A stretch of DNA of 34,487 nt from Pseudonocardia sp. (GTDB taxonomy: Bacteria; Actinomycetota; Actinomycetes; Mycobacteriales; Pseudonocardiaceae), in the NCBI RefSeq assembly GCF_029263155.1, contig NZ_JAJCYB010000037.1, forward strand, positions 1 through 34,487, given 5' to 3'. The notes beneath the pieces were generated by a model. It saw only the letters and a list, made by a program, of their open reading frames with translations. It did no database searches and was not told the origin of the DNA. Below, piece by piece: positions 20,863 through 29,314 of this stretch. The first letter of the stretch is position 1; each line of letters opens with the position of its first letter. The translations under genes and the position numbers were made by a program.

Positions 20863-23640
20863 TCAGCCGAGCGCCAGTACCTCGTCCAGGGCCTGTCGTA
20901 TGCCCTCCACCAGCAGCTTCGGCTCGGCGACGGCCAGGTCGTCGAGCACGATCCCGACGCAGGCGACGCCGTCGTGGGCCACCATCGTGATCGTGGCGGC
21001 ACAGCCGGCGAGCGGGCCGAGCGGGAACAGCCGGGTGATCCGCGAACCCGCGAGGTACACCGGGTGCCCGATCCCCGGGACCGACGCCACCTGCACGTCG
21101 GCGGCGCCCGATTCTCCTGGCCCGCCCGCCGAGCCCGCGGACACCACCAGCTCGCGCACCTCCGCGATCCGGGCGGCGAGGTCGGCCTCGGCCATCGGCG
21201 CGTCGACGACGGCGCCGGCCAGCCGCCCGCCCGCCCCGTCGGCCGCGCCGAGCCCGACCGGCAGCCCGAGGGCCACCGTCGCCCGGCCGACGTCCACGCC
21301 GAAGTGCCGGTGATAGTCGCGCAGCGCGCCCAGCACGGCGGCGAGGAACCCGTCGGTGGGCGATCCCCCGGCCGCCGCGGCGCCCGCCCGGAGCCGCTCC
21401 AGCGGCACCTCCAGCACCTCGACGTACCGGGCCCCGCCGCGCCCGGCGAGCAGCTCCGTGCGCGGGGCGTCGTCCGGCGGCGCGAGGAGCCTGCCCAGCG
21501 TGCGGGCGAGGCCCCAGCCGGTCTCCAGGGGCCGGGCCAGCGCGCCGGCACCGCGCCGGCCGATCTCGTCGACGAGCAGGTCCACCGGCGACGGTGCGGG
21601 CACCACGACCGGCAGCGCGGGCTCCGGGCGCGCCGGGTCGTGCTCGGCGGTGCGGCTGTGCAACAGGCCCATCAGCCGCACCGCGCCCACCCCGTCGGTG
21701 ACGGCGTGGTGGACCTTCACCGCGTACCCGGCGGTGCCGTCCTCGAGCCCCTCGACGAGCAGCGCGGCCCACAGCGGGCGGGTGCGGTCCAGCGGGGCGG
21801 CGGCGAACTCGGCCACCGCATCGAGCAGCTGGCGCGCCGAACCCGGGGCGGGGAGCCGTACGCGGGTGACGTGGTGGTCGAGGTCGAGCCGTTCGACCCC
21901 CGTCCACACCGGCGGCCCGATGCCGAGTGCGGCCTCCACCACGGTCTGGCGCATCCGCGGCACCATCCGCGACGCCCACTCGTGTGCCGCCGCGAGGCGT
22001 TCTGCGTCGGGGGCGGGGTCGAGCAGTTCCAGCAGCGTCAACGTGGACCGCTCGTCGCCCGCCCGCCACACGGCGGCGGCGTCGGCGTCCATCTCCGACG
22101 CGGTGCCCCAGTCGAGCGGGACGTCGCCGGTCGGGCCGGTCGTGACGTGCACGGTGGTCTCGACCGGGCCGCCGTCCTGCTGCAGCTCCGCCAGGTACCG
22201 CGCGCGGACCTTCGCCACGCGGGCGTCGAGGTCCTCGGCCGCCCACCCGTCGGTGGGCACCGGCGGCAGCACCGTGACCTGCACGACGCCCTCGCGGATC
22301 GTGGACGCCCCGCGCCACATCAGCTCGCCGGCGTTGCGGATCACGATGGGCACGATCGGCACGCCCGCCTGCATCGCGACGTGGAACGCGCCCTTCTTGA
22401 ACGGGCCCAGCGCCGGGGTGGCGCTGCGGGTGCCCTCCGGTGCGATGACCAGCGAGATCCCCTCCCGCAGCCGCTCCACGGCGGGTTCGAGGGCCGCCCT
22501 GGCCGCGGTGGTGTTGCCGCGGTCGACGAACGCGACGTCGGCCAGCCGGAACGCCGCACCGAAGCCGGGGATGGCCGCGGCCTCCTTCTTCGCGACGGCG
22601 GTGAACCCGCCGCGCAGCAGCTTGGCCAGGATCAGCACGTCGAGCTGGCTCTGGTGGTTGAACAGGAACACCGCGGGGCGCCCGGCGACCAGGTGCTCGG
22701 CGCCCCGGACGTCCAGCCGCACCCCGGCGAGCGCGGTGCCGAGGTCACCGGCCAGGCTCAGCCCGAGGTCCACGGAGTCGCGGCGGGTGCCCTGGCCGAC
22801 GAGCTGGTTCACCGCGCCCAGCGCCAACCCGGCGCCGAACCCGCCCAGCGTGCCACCGACGGCCCCGAGGGCGCGGGCGACCTCGCGGGGCCCGCCCCGG
22901 CCGCGGTTGCGGAACCGCGCGACCGGCCAGCCGCGCTCGGCGGCCTCCGCGGCGAGGCGGTCCTCCGGGTTGAGCGCACGCGGGCGACCCACCGTCCGCA
23001 GGAACGGCACGTCCTCGTCGCCGTTGGAGTAGGCGTAGCTCTGGGCGAGGTCGACGCCGTGGTCGGGGGCGAAGGCCCGGACGGCGGCGGCCTTCCCGGC
23101 GCGCCACAGCGGCGGGCCGCCGGGGCGGCCGGTGCACAGGCCGTCGGCGAACTCCACCGGCGTGACGAGCACGTGCGCCACGCCCATCGCGCGCGCAGCC
23201 GGCTCCACCTGGAACCGCGTCGCGGACGAGGCGAGCACCACGGTGTGCCCGGCCCGGCGGTGCGCGGCCACCAGCCGCCACGCCTCCGGGTACAGCGACC
23301 CGGCGACGCCCTGGCGCCACAGCCGCTCCCCCAGCTCGGCCAGCTCGTCGGAGCTGCGGCCGGCCCAGGAGCGCATGCCGAGCACGAAGAAGCGCTCGAA
23401 GTCCTGCTCGGTGGTCACCCCCCGCATGCCGATCAGCAGCATCCGGCCCAGGTCGACCGGGGTGACGTGCCCGGACCGCACGTGGTGGCGGGCGAACGCG
23501 CCGAGGGAGAACCCGTCGATCAGCGTGCCGTCGAAGTCGAAGAACGCGCCGATCGTCGGCCCCTGCGGGCCGGTCCCGACGTCGGAGATCAGCCGCTCCT
23601 CGTCCCAGCTCGCGGCGTTGCGCAGCTCAGGGTGCGACAC
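20863..23640 (-). CDS. HAD phosphatase - PlsC acyltransferase - WS/DGAT triple-domain fusion
   Basis: From GTG 23640 the product is 925 residues with three enzymes in a row. Residues about 30-230 form a HAD-IB phosphatase (D35-F-D37-G-T-L, later S-N-G-D-E-D). Residues about 300-480 form a PlsC-type acyltransferase with H329-Q-S-Q-L-D334 and P-E402-G-T-R-S. Residues about 505-925 form a wax ester synthase/diacylglycerol acyltransferase with H644-H-A-V-T-D-G. In M. tuberculosis the first two make one protein (Rv2483c) and the third is the adjacent gene Rv2484c; here all three share one frame. Expected reactions are acylation of lysophosphatidate and of diacylglycerol; the HAD substrate is unknown and phosphatidate is a tempting guess. 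Its start overlaps the plsB stop by 14 bases. Confidence 0.92.
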   Translation of the reverse strand: MSHPELRNAASWDEERLISDVGTGPQGPTIGAFFDFDGTLIDGFSLGAFARHHVRSGHVTPVDLGRMLLIGMRGVTTEQDFERFFVLGMRSWAGRSSDELAELGERLWRQGVAGSLYPEAWRLVAAHRRAGHTVVLASSATRFQVEPAARAMGVAHVLVTPVEFADGLCTGRPGGPPLWRAGKAAAVRAFAPDHGVDLAQSYAYSNGDEDVPFLRTVGRPRALNPEDRLAAEAAERGWPVARFRNRGRGGPREVARALGAVGGTLGGFGAGLALGAVNQLVGQGTRRDSVDLGLSLAGDLGTALAGVRLDVRGAEHLVAGRPAVFLFNHQSQLDVLILAKLLRGGFTAVAKKEAAAIPGFGAAFRLADVAFVDRGNTTAARAALEPAVERLREGISLVIAPEGTRSATPALGPFKKGAFHVAMQAGVPIVPIVIRNAGELMWRGASTIREGVVQVTVLPPVPTDGWAAEDLDARVAKVRARYLAELQQDGGPVETTVHVTTGPTGDVPLDWGTASEMDADAAAVWRAGDERSTLTLLELLDPAPDAERLAAAHEWASRMVPRMRQTVVEAALGIGPPVWTGVERLDLDHHVTRVRLPAPGSARQLLDAVAEFAAAPLDRTRPLWAALLVEGLEDGTAGYAVKVHHAVTDGVGAVRLMGLLHSRTAEHDPARPEPALPVVVPAPSPVDLLVDEIGRRGAGALARPLETGWGLARTLGRLLAPPDDAPRTELLAGRGGARYVEVLEVPLERLRAGAAAAGGSPTDGFLAAVLGALRDYHRHFGVDVGRATVALGLPVGLGAADGAGGRLAGAVVDAPMAEADLAARIAEVRELVVSAGSAGGPGESGAADVQVASVPGIGHPVYLAGSRITRLFPLGPLAGCAATITMVAHDGVACVGIVLDDLAVAEPKLLVEGIRQALDEVLALG

Positions 23641-25876
23641 CGACGACCTCCCGTCGCGACGCCGCGTCGATCTCGTCGATCGTGATCACCCGTCCCACCA
23701 CCTCGCGCAGCCGGGCGGCCAGGTCCTCGCGGCGCCCGGCCAGCTCGTCCCGGCCCGGATCGACGAGATCGAGGTTTTTAGCCAGGCGCAGCGCGCTCGC
23801 GAACAGCTCCCGCGACAGCGACTCCGGCCCGTGCAGGCGGCCCTGCAGCAGCATCTGCTGCCCCACACCCGTGCACTCGTCGAGGAAGTCCTTCTCGACG
23901 ACGGGGTCGCGCGGCTCCCGGGCCGCGAGCCGTTCGGCGACGACGAGCTGGGCGTCGACGAAGCTGCGCAGCACGCGATGGGCCATGAGGAACGGGGCGC
24001 GGTCGAGCACCGCGGTGCCCTCGGCGGTCTCCCACGCGGGGTCGAGCCGTTCCAGCTCGGCGGTGAGCCGGGCGCGGAACGCGTCCCGGTCGGGGAAGAA
24101 GAACTCGAACTTGAGCAGGTCGCGCAGCGCGTACGCGGTGTCCCAGCGCTGCTCCGGCGTGCTGAGCAGCACCAGCTCGGCCAGCGCGCGGTCGACGAAG
24201 TGGTGGATGCCGGAGTTGCGGTAGAACGCGGCGACCAGGTGCTGGCCGCGCTCGATGGCGTAGACCGGTTCCTCCCCGCCGCCGTATGTCGTGACGACGT
24301 TCGACGCGGCCAGCGCGGCGAGCACCCCGCGCACGCCGCCGTCGGTCTCCAGGGAGTCACCCGAGTGCGGCAGGTCGCGCGCGAGCACGTAGTCGCGGAC
24401 CGGGGCGACGACGCGGCGCACCTGCCCCAGCGTGAGCGCCCGGTCGCGCACGCCCAGCAGCGCGAGCGTGACCAGCGCGGTGGCCATCACGGGGGTGACC
24501 CGGTTGATCCCGACGGCCACCTCGAACGCCGCCTTCTGCAGCGCGAGGCGCCGGTCGGGGTTCGCGGCCAGCGCGGCGCGCAGCGAGATCGGCTCGGCGA
24601 AGCGCACCTGCGCGGTGCCGATCTGGCTCAGCTGCGCCTTGGCGTAGCGCGCCAGCCAGGCGAGGCCCTCGCCCTTCTTCGCCGCTCCGGCCTGCTCGGC
24701 GGCCATGGCGGCCACCTCGCGGAGCTGGTCGTAGGTGATCGACACCGGCACCAGGTGCACGTCGGAGACGCGGTCGCGCTCGACGGCCTCGGCGACGTTG
24801 GCGAGCAGCCCGAACTTCGGTGGGCGCAGCTTGCCGGTGCGCGAGCGCCCGCCCTCCATGTACCACTCCAGGTTGAAGCGCTTGGCGAGCAGGAACCCGA
24901 AGTACTCGCGCACGGCCAGCTTGTAGACCTCGTCGTCGCCGAAGCTGCGCCGGATGAACACCACCCCGGCGCGCTTGGCCACCGGCCCGACCGGCCAGAA
25001 CCGCAGGTTCTCCCCGCCCAGGACGTGGTTGCGGGGGAAGTCGTGCTCGGCGAGTACGTCGGCGAGCAGCAGCGGGTCGGCGTAGGAGCGGTGGCTGGGC
25101 AGGAAGACCAGCGCGTCGCGGCGGTTGAGATCGCGCAGCCGCTCCAGGCCCGCGGTGTCGACCTGGACGTCCCAGGCGCGCGCGTGCAGCGGGCGCAGCG
25201 CCCCGGCGAGCAGGTCGACCGCCATCGGGCTCATCGACGCGACCAGGCCCTCCAGGTCGGTGCGCGCCTTCTGCGCCACCTCGGCCTCGGGGCGGTCCAG
25301 CTTCGCGGCCAGCGCGGTGATCTCCCGACGGAACCCGGGATCGGCGTCGATCATCTCGACGATCTGCTTGGGCACCTTGTACCGGTCGCCCACCAGTGCC
25401 CGCTCGGCCCGTTCCAGCGCGAGCGTGGCCTGGCCCGCGACGAACGGGCCGAAGCTCGCCCGGTCGCCGCCGTGGCGTTCCCGCAGGTCGGCGACGGTCG
25501 CCGGCTCGGCGACGACGACCGGTGCGCGGTCGGGCTCGCGGCGCGCGATGCGGGCCTGGCGGTGCGCGGGCGGGCGGCGGGGGTCGGTGAGCGTGACGAG
25601 GTCGGCCCAGCGCACGCGGCGTACGCCGTTGCGCTCGCGCGGCAGCCACGCCACCCGGGCCGCGGTGACGACCGTGGCGTCACCGGCCTCGGCCAGCGGG
25701 TCCGTCAAGGCCGGTCCGTGCAGCGGCAGCACCCGCGCGGGGGCGAGCCCGGAGTCCTCCGCCCAGCGGCCGATCAGCGACCGCTCGACCTCGCTGGTCG
25801 CCTCCACCAGCAGGATCGTCGGGGCCACCGCGCCCGCCGTGTCGTCGGCCGGCCCGGCCTCCGTCGCGATGCCCAT
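23627..25876 (-). CDS. plsB: Glycerol-3-phosphate 1-O-acyltransferase
   Basis: I choose ATG 25876, which has AAGGGGG 5 bases upstream, giving 749 residues; ATG 25903 (758 residues) is close in merit. The frame runs on to 26164 but would overlap the divergent glycosyltransferase. The acyltransferase blocks are H262-R-S-Y-A-D267 (H-x4-D), G-G-E-N-L-R-F-W-P, F-I-R-R-S-F and E-G-G-R-S-R-T-G-K-L. The overall length matches PlsB and mycobacterial PlsB2 (Rv2482c). It acylates glycerol-3-phosphate at the membrane, the first step of phospholipid and triacylglycerol synthesis. It is the first gene of a two-gene operon with the triple fusion. In M. tuberculosis the same genes lie together, with plsB2 listed next to plsC. 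Confidence 0.92.
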   Translation of the reverse strand: MGIATEAGPADDTAGAVAPTILLVEATSEVERSLIGRWAEDSGLAPARVLPLHGPALTDPLAEAGDATVVTAARVAWLPRERNGVRRVRWADLVTLTDPRRPPAHRQARIARREPDRAPVVVAEPATVADLRERHGGDRASFGPFVAGQATLALERAERALVGDRYKVPKQIVEMIDADPGFRREITALAAKLDRPEAEVAQKARTDLEGLVASMSPMAVDLLAGALRPLHARAWDVQVDTAGLERLRDLNRRDALVFLPSHRSYADPLLLADVLAEHDFPRNHVLGGENLRFWPVGPVAKRAGVVFIRRSFGDDEVYKLAVREYFGFLLAKRFNLEWYMEGGRSRTGKLRPPKFGLLANVAEAVERDRVSDVHLVPVSITYDQLREVAAMAAEQAGAAKKGEGLAWLARYAKAQLSQIGTAQVRFAEPISLRAALAANPDRRLALQKAAFEVAVGINRVTPVMATALVTLALLGVRDRALTLGQVRRVVAPVRDYVLARDLPHSGDSLETDGGVRGVLAALAASNVVTTYGGGEEPVYAIERGQHLVAAFYRNSGIHHFVDRALAELVLLSTPEQRWDTAYALRDLLKFEFFFPDRDAFRARLTAELERLDPAWETAEGTAVLDRAPFLMAHRVLRSFVDAQLVVAERLAAREPRDPVVEKDFLDECTGVGQQMLLQGRLHGPESLSRELFASALRLAKNLDLVDPGRDELAGRREDLAARLREVVGRVITIDEIDAASRREVVGVAP

Positions 25877-26064
25877 GAGCACCCCCTTCACCTCGTCGCC
25901 CATCCTGTCCCATCCGGTGAGCCCGGTCACCCACCGGTGTGCGCCCGATCGTCTCGCGCGCCGAGCCGCGGCTCGCGTGCCGTCGGCGGCGCGCAGGACC
26001 CATCTCCGCGCGCGAACCCCCCGGCCACTCCGCAATCGGGTCGGCACGCCGTCACCCGGACGGT

Positions 26065-26070
26065 TAGGGT
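26065..26070 (+). promoter_or_regulatory. -10 element TAGGGT, probable start of a leaderless operon
   Basis: TAGGGT ends 8 bases before GTG 26079. This fits TANNNT and would begin the transcript at the GTG of a 17-codon leader frame. No convincing -35 is seen. Confidence 0.55.
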
Positions 26071-26078
26071 CGGCGGCC

Positions 26079-26132
26079 GTGACCGCCCGCTCACCCGCCG
26101 ACGCACTCGTACCCGCGGAGGCCGCCGCATGA
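26079..26132 (+). CDS. Candidate 17-residue leaderless leader peptide
   Basis: GTG 26079 opens a frame encoding VTARSPADALVPAEAAA that stops at TGA 26130-26132. That stop overlaps the ATG of the glycosyltransferase gene (ATGA). The GTG sits 8 bases after TAGGGT, so it would be at or next to the 5' end of the message. Leaderless short frames coupled to a following gene are known in mycobacteria. The peptide has no runs of one amino acid that would suggest attenuation, so its use may be only to load ribosomes onto the next gene. The evidence is positional. Confidence 0.4.
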   Translation: MTARSPADALVPAEAAA

Positions 26133-27241
26133 TCAAGGTCGCCCACCTCGTCCCCACGCTGCATCCCGGCGGCCCGCAGACCGGGCTCGTCGACCTCGCC
26201 GCCGCGGCCTCAGCAGCCGGGCTGGAGCTGATGGTCGTCGCCCTGGCCTCGACCTCGGACACCACGCAGGTCGGTGCGCTGCGACGGCTGGGCGTACCCG
26301 TCGCCGAGCTCGGGCTGGCCCCGTGGGATCCGCGGGCGGCGGCCCGGGTCGCGCGGGCGCTGCGCACGCGAGGTGCCCAGCTCGTGCACACCCACCTCCC
26401 GCAGGCCGACGTCGCGGGTGCGGCGGCCGCGCTGCGGCTGCGGGTGCCCGCGGTGTCCACGCTGCACCGCATCGAGAACGAGCCCGCCGACCGCGTCGAC
26501 CGCCTGCGCCGCACCGCCCGCATCCTCGCCCGGCAGCGGTTCATGTCCCGCACCATCGCGATCTCGACGACGCAGCGTGAGTGGTACCGCGGCATCGCCG
26601 GGCCCAAGGGCGACATCGTCGTGGTGCCCGACGGCGTGGTGGACCCCGGTGACGCCGATCCCGAGACGCGCGAGCGGTTGCGGACCGCGCTGGCGATCGG
26701 GCCCGCCGACGCGCTCGCGCTGTCGTTGGAACCCATGCGCCGCGGCGGCGGCCACGAGCTGCTCCTGGACGCCGTGGAGACGGTCCCGGAGTCCGCGCCG
26801 CTGGTCGTCGCGCTGGCCGGGGACGGCCCGCTGCGGCCGTGGCTGGAGTCGCGGGTGGCCGCGACGGAGGCGCTGCGCGACCGCGTGGTGTTCCTCGCCC
26901 GCCATCACGACCACGCCGAGCTGCTGGGCGCCGCCGACCTCGTCGTCCACACCAGCGCGTCGGGTGCACAGCCCACCACGCTGCTGCGCGCGATGGCCGC
27001 AGGGCGTCCGGTCGTGGCCACCCGGGTGGGCGGGGTCCCCGAGATCGTGTCGGCGGCGACCGGCGTGCTGACCGCGCTGCGCCCCGACCCGATCGGCGAC
27101 GCCCTGCGGTCCCTGGCGACCGACCCCGTACGGCGCGAGCGGCTCGGTGCCGCGGCCCGCAGGCGCTTCCTCACCGACTTCGAGGCCACCGGGTGGGCCC
27201 GGCGGCTGCGCGCGGTCTACGAGGAGGTCCTGCCGTCGTGA
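26129..27241 (+). CDS. GT-B fold glycosyltransferase (GT4-like)
   Basis: From ATG 26129, with GCGGAGG about 7 bases upstream, the product is 370 residues. The N-terminal Rossmann half begins V-A-H-L-V-P-T-L-H-P-G-G-P-Q-T and has L-V-H-T-H-L-P-Q-A-D. The donor half has P-D-G-V-V-D, A-G-D-G-P-L-R-P-W-L and the region where GT4 enzymes hold the donor, here T-S-A-S-G-A-Q-P-T-T-L-L-R-A-M-A-A-G-R-P-V-V-A-T. In this segment the usual E-x7-E motif is altered: Gln-Pro-Thr stands where E-G-F or E-P-F is expected. Donor and acceptor are unknown; a cell-envelope glycan or glycolipid is likely. Its stop overlaps the next start as GTGA. Confidence 0.85.
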   Translation: MIKVAHLVPTLHPGGPQTGLVDLAAAASAAGLELMVVALASTSDTTQVGALRRLGVPVAELGLAPWDPRAAARVARALRTRGAQLVHTHLPQADVAGAAAALRLRVPAVSTLHRIENEPADRVDRLRRTARILARQRFMSRTIAISTTQREWYRGIAGPKGDIVVVPDGVVDPGDADPETRERLRTALAIGPADALALSLEPMRRGGGHELLLDAVETVPESAPLVVALAGDGPLRPWLESRVAATEALRDRVVFLARHHDHAELLGAADLVVHTSASGAQPTTLLRAMAAGRPVVATRVGGVPEIVSAATGVLTALRPDPIGDALRSLATDPVRRERLGAAARRRFLTDFEATGWARRLRAVYEEVLPS

Positions 27242-28434
27242 AGGCGCAGCTGCGCCGCGCCACGGCCGCGGACCTGCCCGAGATCGCGCTCCTCGACGGT
27301 CGCGCGTTCGGCTTCCACTACGGCGAGCAGGAGCTCGACGACCTGCGCGGGGTGCTCGATCCGGACCGGTTCGTGATGGTCCACGACGGGGACACGCTCG
27401 TCGGCACGGCGGGCTCCTACGAGTTCGCCGTCACCCCGCCCGGCGGCGAGCCGGTCCCGGCCGAGGGCGTCACCTGGGTGTCGGTCGCCGCGACCCACCG
27501 CCGCCGCGGGATCCTGCGCACGATGATCACCGAGCTGCACCGCGGCTACGTCGAGGCAGGCGTCCCGCTGGCGCTGCTGACCGCGAGCGAGGGCGGCATC
27601 TACGGGCGCTTCGGGTACGGCGTGGCCACCGTGAACCGGACGGTGGAGATCGACCGGCGGCAGGCCGACTTCCGTCCCGACGTTCCCGACCCCGGGGGCG
27701 TCCGCTACGCCGAGACCGACGAGGTGCGCGAGCGGGTCCCCGACATCCACCGACGCTGGTGCGCGCGACATCCCGGGGCGCTGTCCCGCAGCGCCGCGTG
27801 GTGGGACTTCACCCTGCTCGACCGACCGCACCAGCGCCGCGGCGGCACCGCACGGTTCCACCTGTTGCACGCCGACGGCTACGCCGCCTACCGGATGGAC
27901 GGCGGCACCTGCTGGGTCGTGGACTTCTTCGCCGCCACCGACTCCGCGCACGTCGCGCTGTGGCGGCTGCTGCTCGCGCTCGACCTCGTCCCGACGATCA
28001 TCACCAGGGCCGTTCCGGCGGACGACCCGCTGCCGTGGTTGCTCAGCGACCCCCGGGTCGTGCGCACCGAGAGCGTGGCCGACGGGGTATGGGCGCGGGT
28101 GCTCGGCGTCCCCGCGGTGCTCGCCGCGCGCCGCTACGCCGTGGACGTCGACGCGGTGCTGCAGGTGCACGATCCCGTGCAGGATCGCGGGGGCCGGTTC
28201 CGGCTGCACGGCGGCCCTGACGGCGCGGAGTGCACGCCCACGGCCGCCGCGCCGGACCTGCACGTCGACATCCGGGCGCTGGGGTCGCTGGCGTTCGGTG
28301 GCCCGCGCGCGCTCACCCTGGCCCGCGCCGGGCTGATCGGCGCGGAGGACCCGGGGTCCGGCGGGGCGCTGCTGCGCCGGTTCGACGCCGCCTGCACCCC
28401 GGACCGGGAACCGCGCCACGGGACGGGCTTCTGA
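27238..28434 (+). CDS. Eis-like GNAT N-acetyltransferase
   Basis: GTG 27238 overlaps the previous stop; the product is 398 residues, near the 402-408 of Eis proteins. The N-terminal GNAT domain has the acetyl-CoA loop H-R-R-R-G-I-L-R-T-M and the Y-G-R-F-G-Y-G segment containing the Tyr used as general acid. A second GNAT-like domain and an SCP2-like C-terminal domain follow. The chain ends in Phe, as in mycobacterial Eis where the terminal carboxylate acts as catalytic base. Eis proteins acetylate many amines, including aminoglycosides, on several positions. The natural substrate here is unknown. One base separates its stop from kynA. Confidence 0.87.
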   Translation: MKAQLRRATAADLPEIALLDGRAFGFHYGEQELDDLRGVLDPDRFVMVHDGDTLVGTAGSYEFAVTPPGGEPVPAEGVTWVSVAATHRRRGILRTMITELHRGYVEAGVPLALLTASEGGIYGRFGYGVATVNRTVEIDRRQADFRPDVPDPGGVRYAETDEVRERVPDIHRRWCARHPGALSRSAAWWDFTLLDRPHQRRGGTARFHLLHADGYAAYRMDGGTCWVVDFFAATDSAHVALWRLLLALDLVPTIITRAVPADDPLPWLLSDPRVVRTESVADGVWARVLGVPAVLAARRYAVDVDAVLQVHDPVQDRGGRFRLHGGPDGAECTPTAAAPDLHVDIRALGSLAFGGPRALTLARAGLIGAEDPGSGGALLRRFDAACTPDREPRHGTGF

Positions 28435-28435
28435 C

Positions 28436-29314
28436 GTGTCCGGCGACCCCACCCGCCCGCTCGAGGACGGTCTCGTCCGCGAGTTCGCGCCCGCAGGCGC
28501 CAGAGGCACGCCCCGGCAGAACCTGAGCTACGGGGCGTACCTGCACCTGGACGAGGTGCTGGGCGCGCAGCACCCGGTGAGCCGCCCCGAGCATCACGAC
28601 GAGCTGCTGTTCATCGTGCAGCACCAGACCTCCGAGCTGTGGCTCAAGCTGGTGCTGCACGAGCTGCGCGCGGTGTGCGCGCACCTGGCCGCCGACGACC
28701 TGCGCCCCGCCCTCAAGGGGCTCGCCCGCGTCAAGCACATCCAGCGCCAGCTCACCGAGCAGTGGTCGGTGCTGGCCACGCTGACGCCCTCGGAGTACGC
28801 GGAGTTCCGCAGCTTCCTGGGCACGTCGTCGGGGTTCCAGTCGCACCAGTACCGGGCCGTGGAGTTCGCGCTGGGCCACAAGGACGCCGCGATGCTGGCG
28901 TTCTTCGATCACGACGCGTCGGCCCGGGCGCTGCTCGCCGACCAGCTCGCCCGCCCCAGCCTCTACGACGAGTTCCTGGCGCTGCTCGCCCGCCGGGGCC
29001 ACGACGTGCCGCCCGCACTGCGGGAACGCGACGTCACGCTCGCCCACGTCTTCGCCCCGGAGCTGGTGCCGGTGTTCCGGCGGATCTACGAGAACGCCGG
29101 GGAGTTCTGGGAGGCCTACGAGGCGTGCGAGGAGCTCGTCGACCTGGAGGAGAACGTGGCGCTGTGGCGGTTCCGGCACCTCAAGACCGTGGAGCGGGTG
29201 ATCGGGACGAAACGTGGCACGGGCGGGTCGAGCGGGGTCGGGTTCCTGCGCGCGGCACTGGATCTGACGTTCTTCCCGGAGCTGTACGCCGTGCGCACGG
29301 AGATCGGACGATGA
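28436..29314 (+). CDS. kynA: Tryptophan 2,3-dioxygenase
   Basis: From GTG 28436 the product is 292 residues, normal for bacterial enzymes. Signature blocks include N-L-S-Y-G-A-Y-L, H-H-D-E-L-L-F-I-V-Q-H-Q-T-S-E-L-W-L-K, G-T-S-S-G-F-Q-S-H-Q-Y-R and the late R-F-R-H-L-K-T-V-E-R-V-I-G with the haem-binding His, followed by G-T-G-G-S-S-G-V. It opens the indole ring of tryptophan to N-formylkynurenine. The stop overlaps the kynU start (ATGA), so the two are made together. No kynurenine formamidase gene is in the window, so the middle step must be encoded elsewhere or be done by an unrelated hydrolase. Confidence 0.97.
   Translation: MSGDPTRPLEDGLVREFAPAGARGTPRQNLSYGAYLHLDEVLGAQHPVSRPEHHDELLFIVQHQTSELWLKLVLHELRAVCAHLAADDLRPALKGLARVKHIQRQLTEQWSVLATLTPSEYAEFRSFLGTSSGFQSHQYRAVEFALGHKDAAMLAFFDHDASARALLADQLARPSLYDEFLALLARRGHDVPPALRERDVTLAHVFAPELVPVFRRIYENAGEFWEAYEACEELVDLEENVALWRFRHLKTVERVIGTKRGTGGSSGVGFLRAALDLTFFPELYAVRTEIGR

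Noticed and set aside
20815..23685. Very long plus-strand frame opposite the lipid fusion gene
   Set aside because: Antisense shadow of a gene with three sets of catalytic motifs; such frames are common at this GC content.
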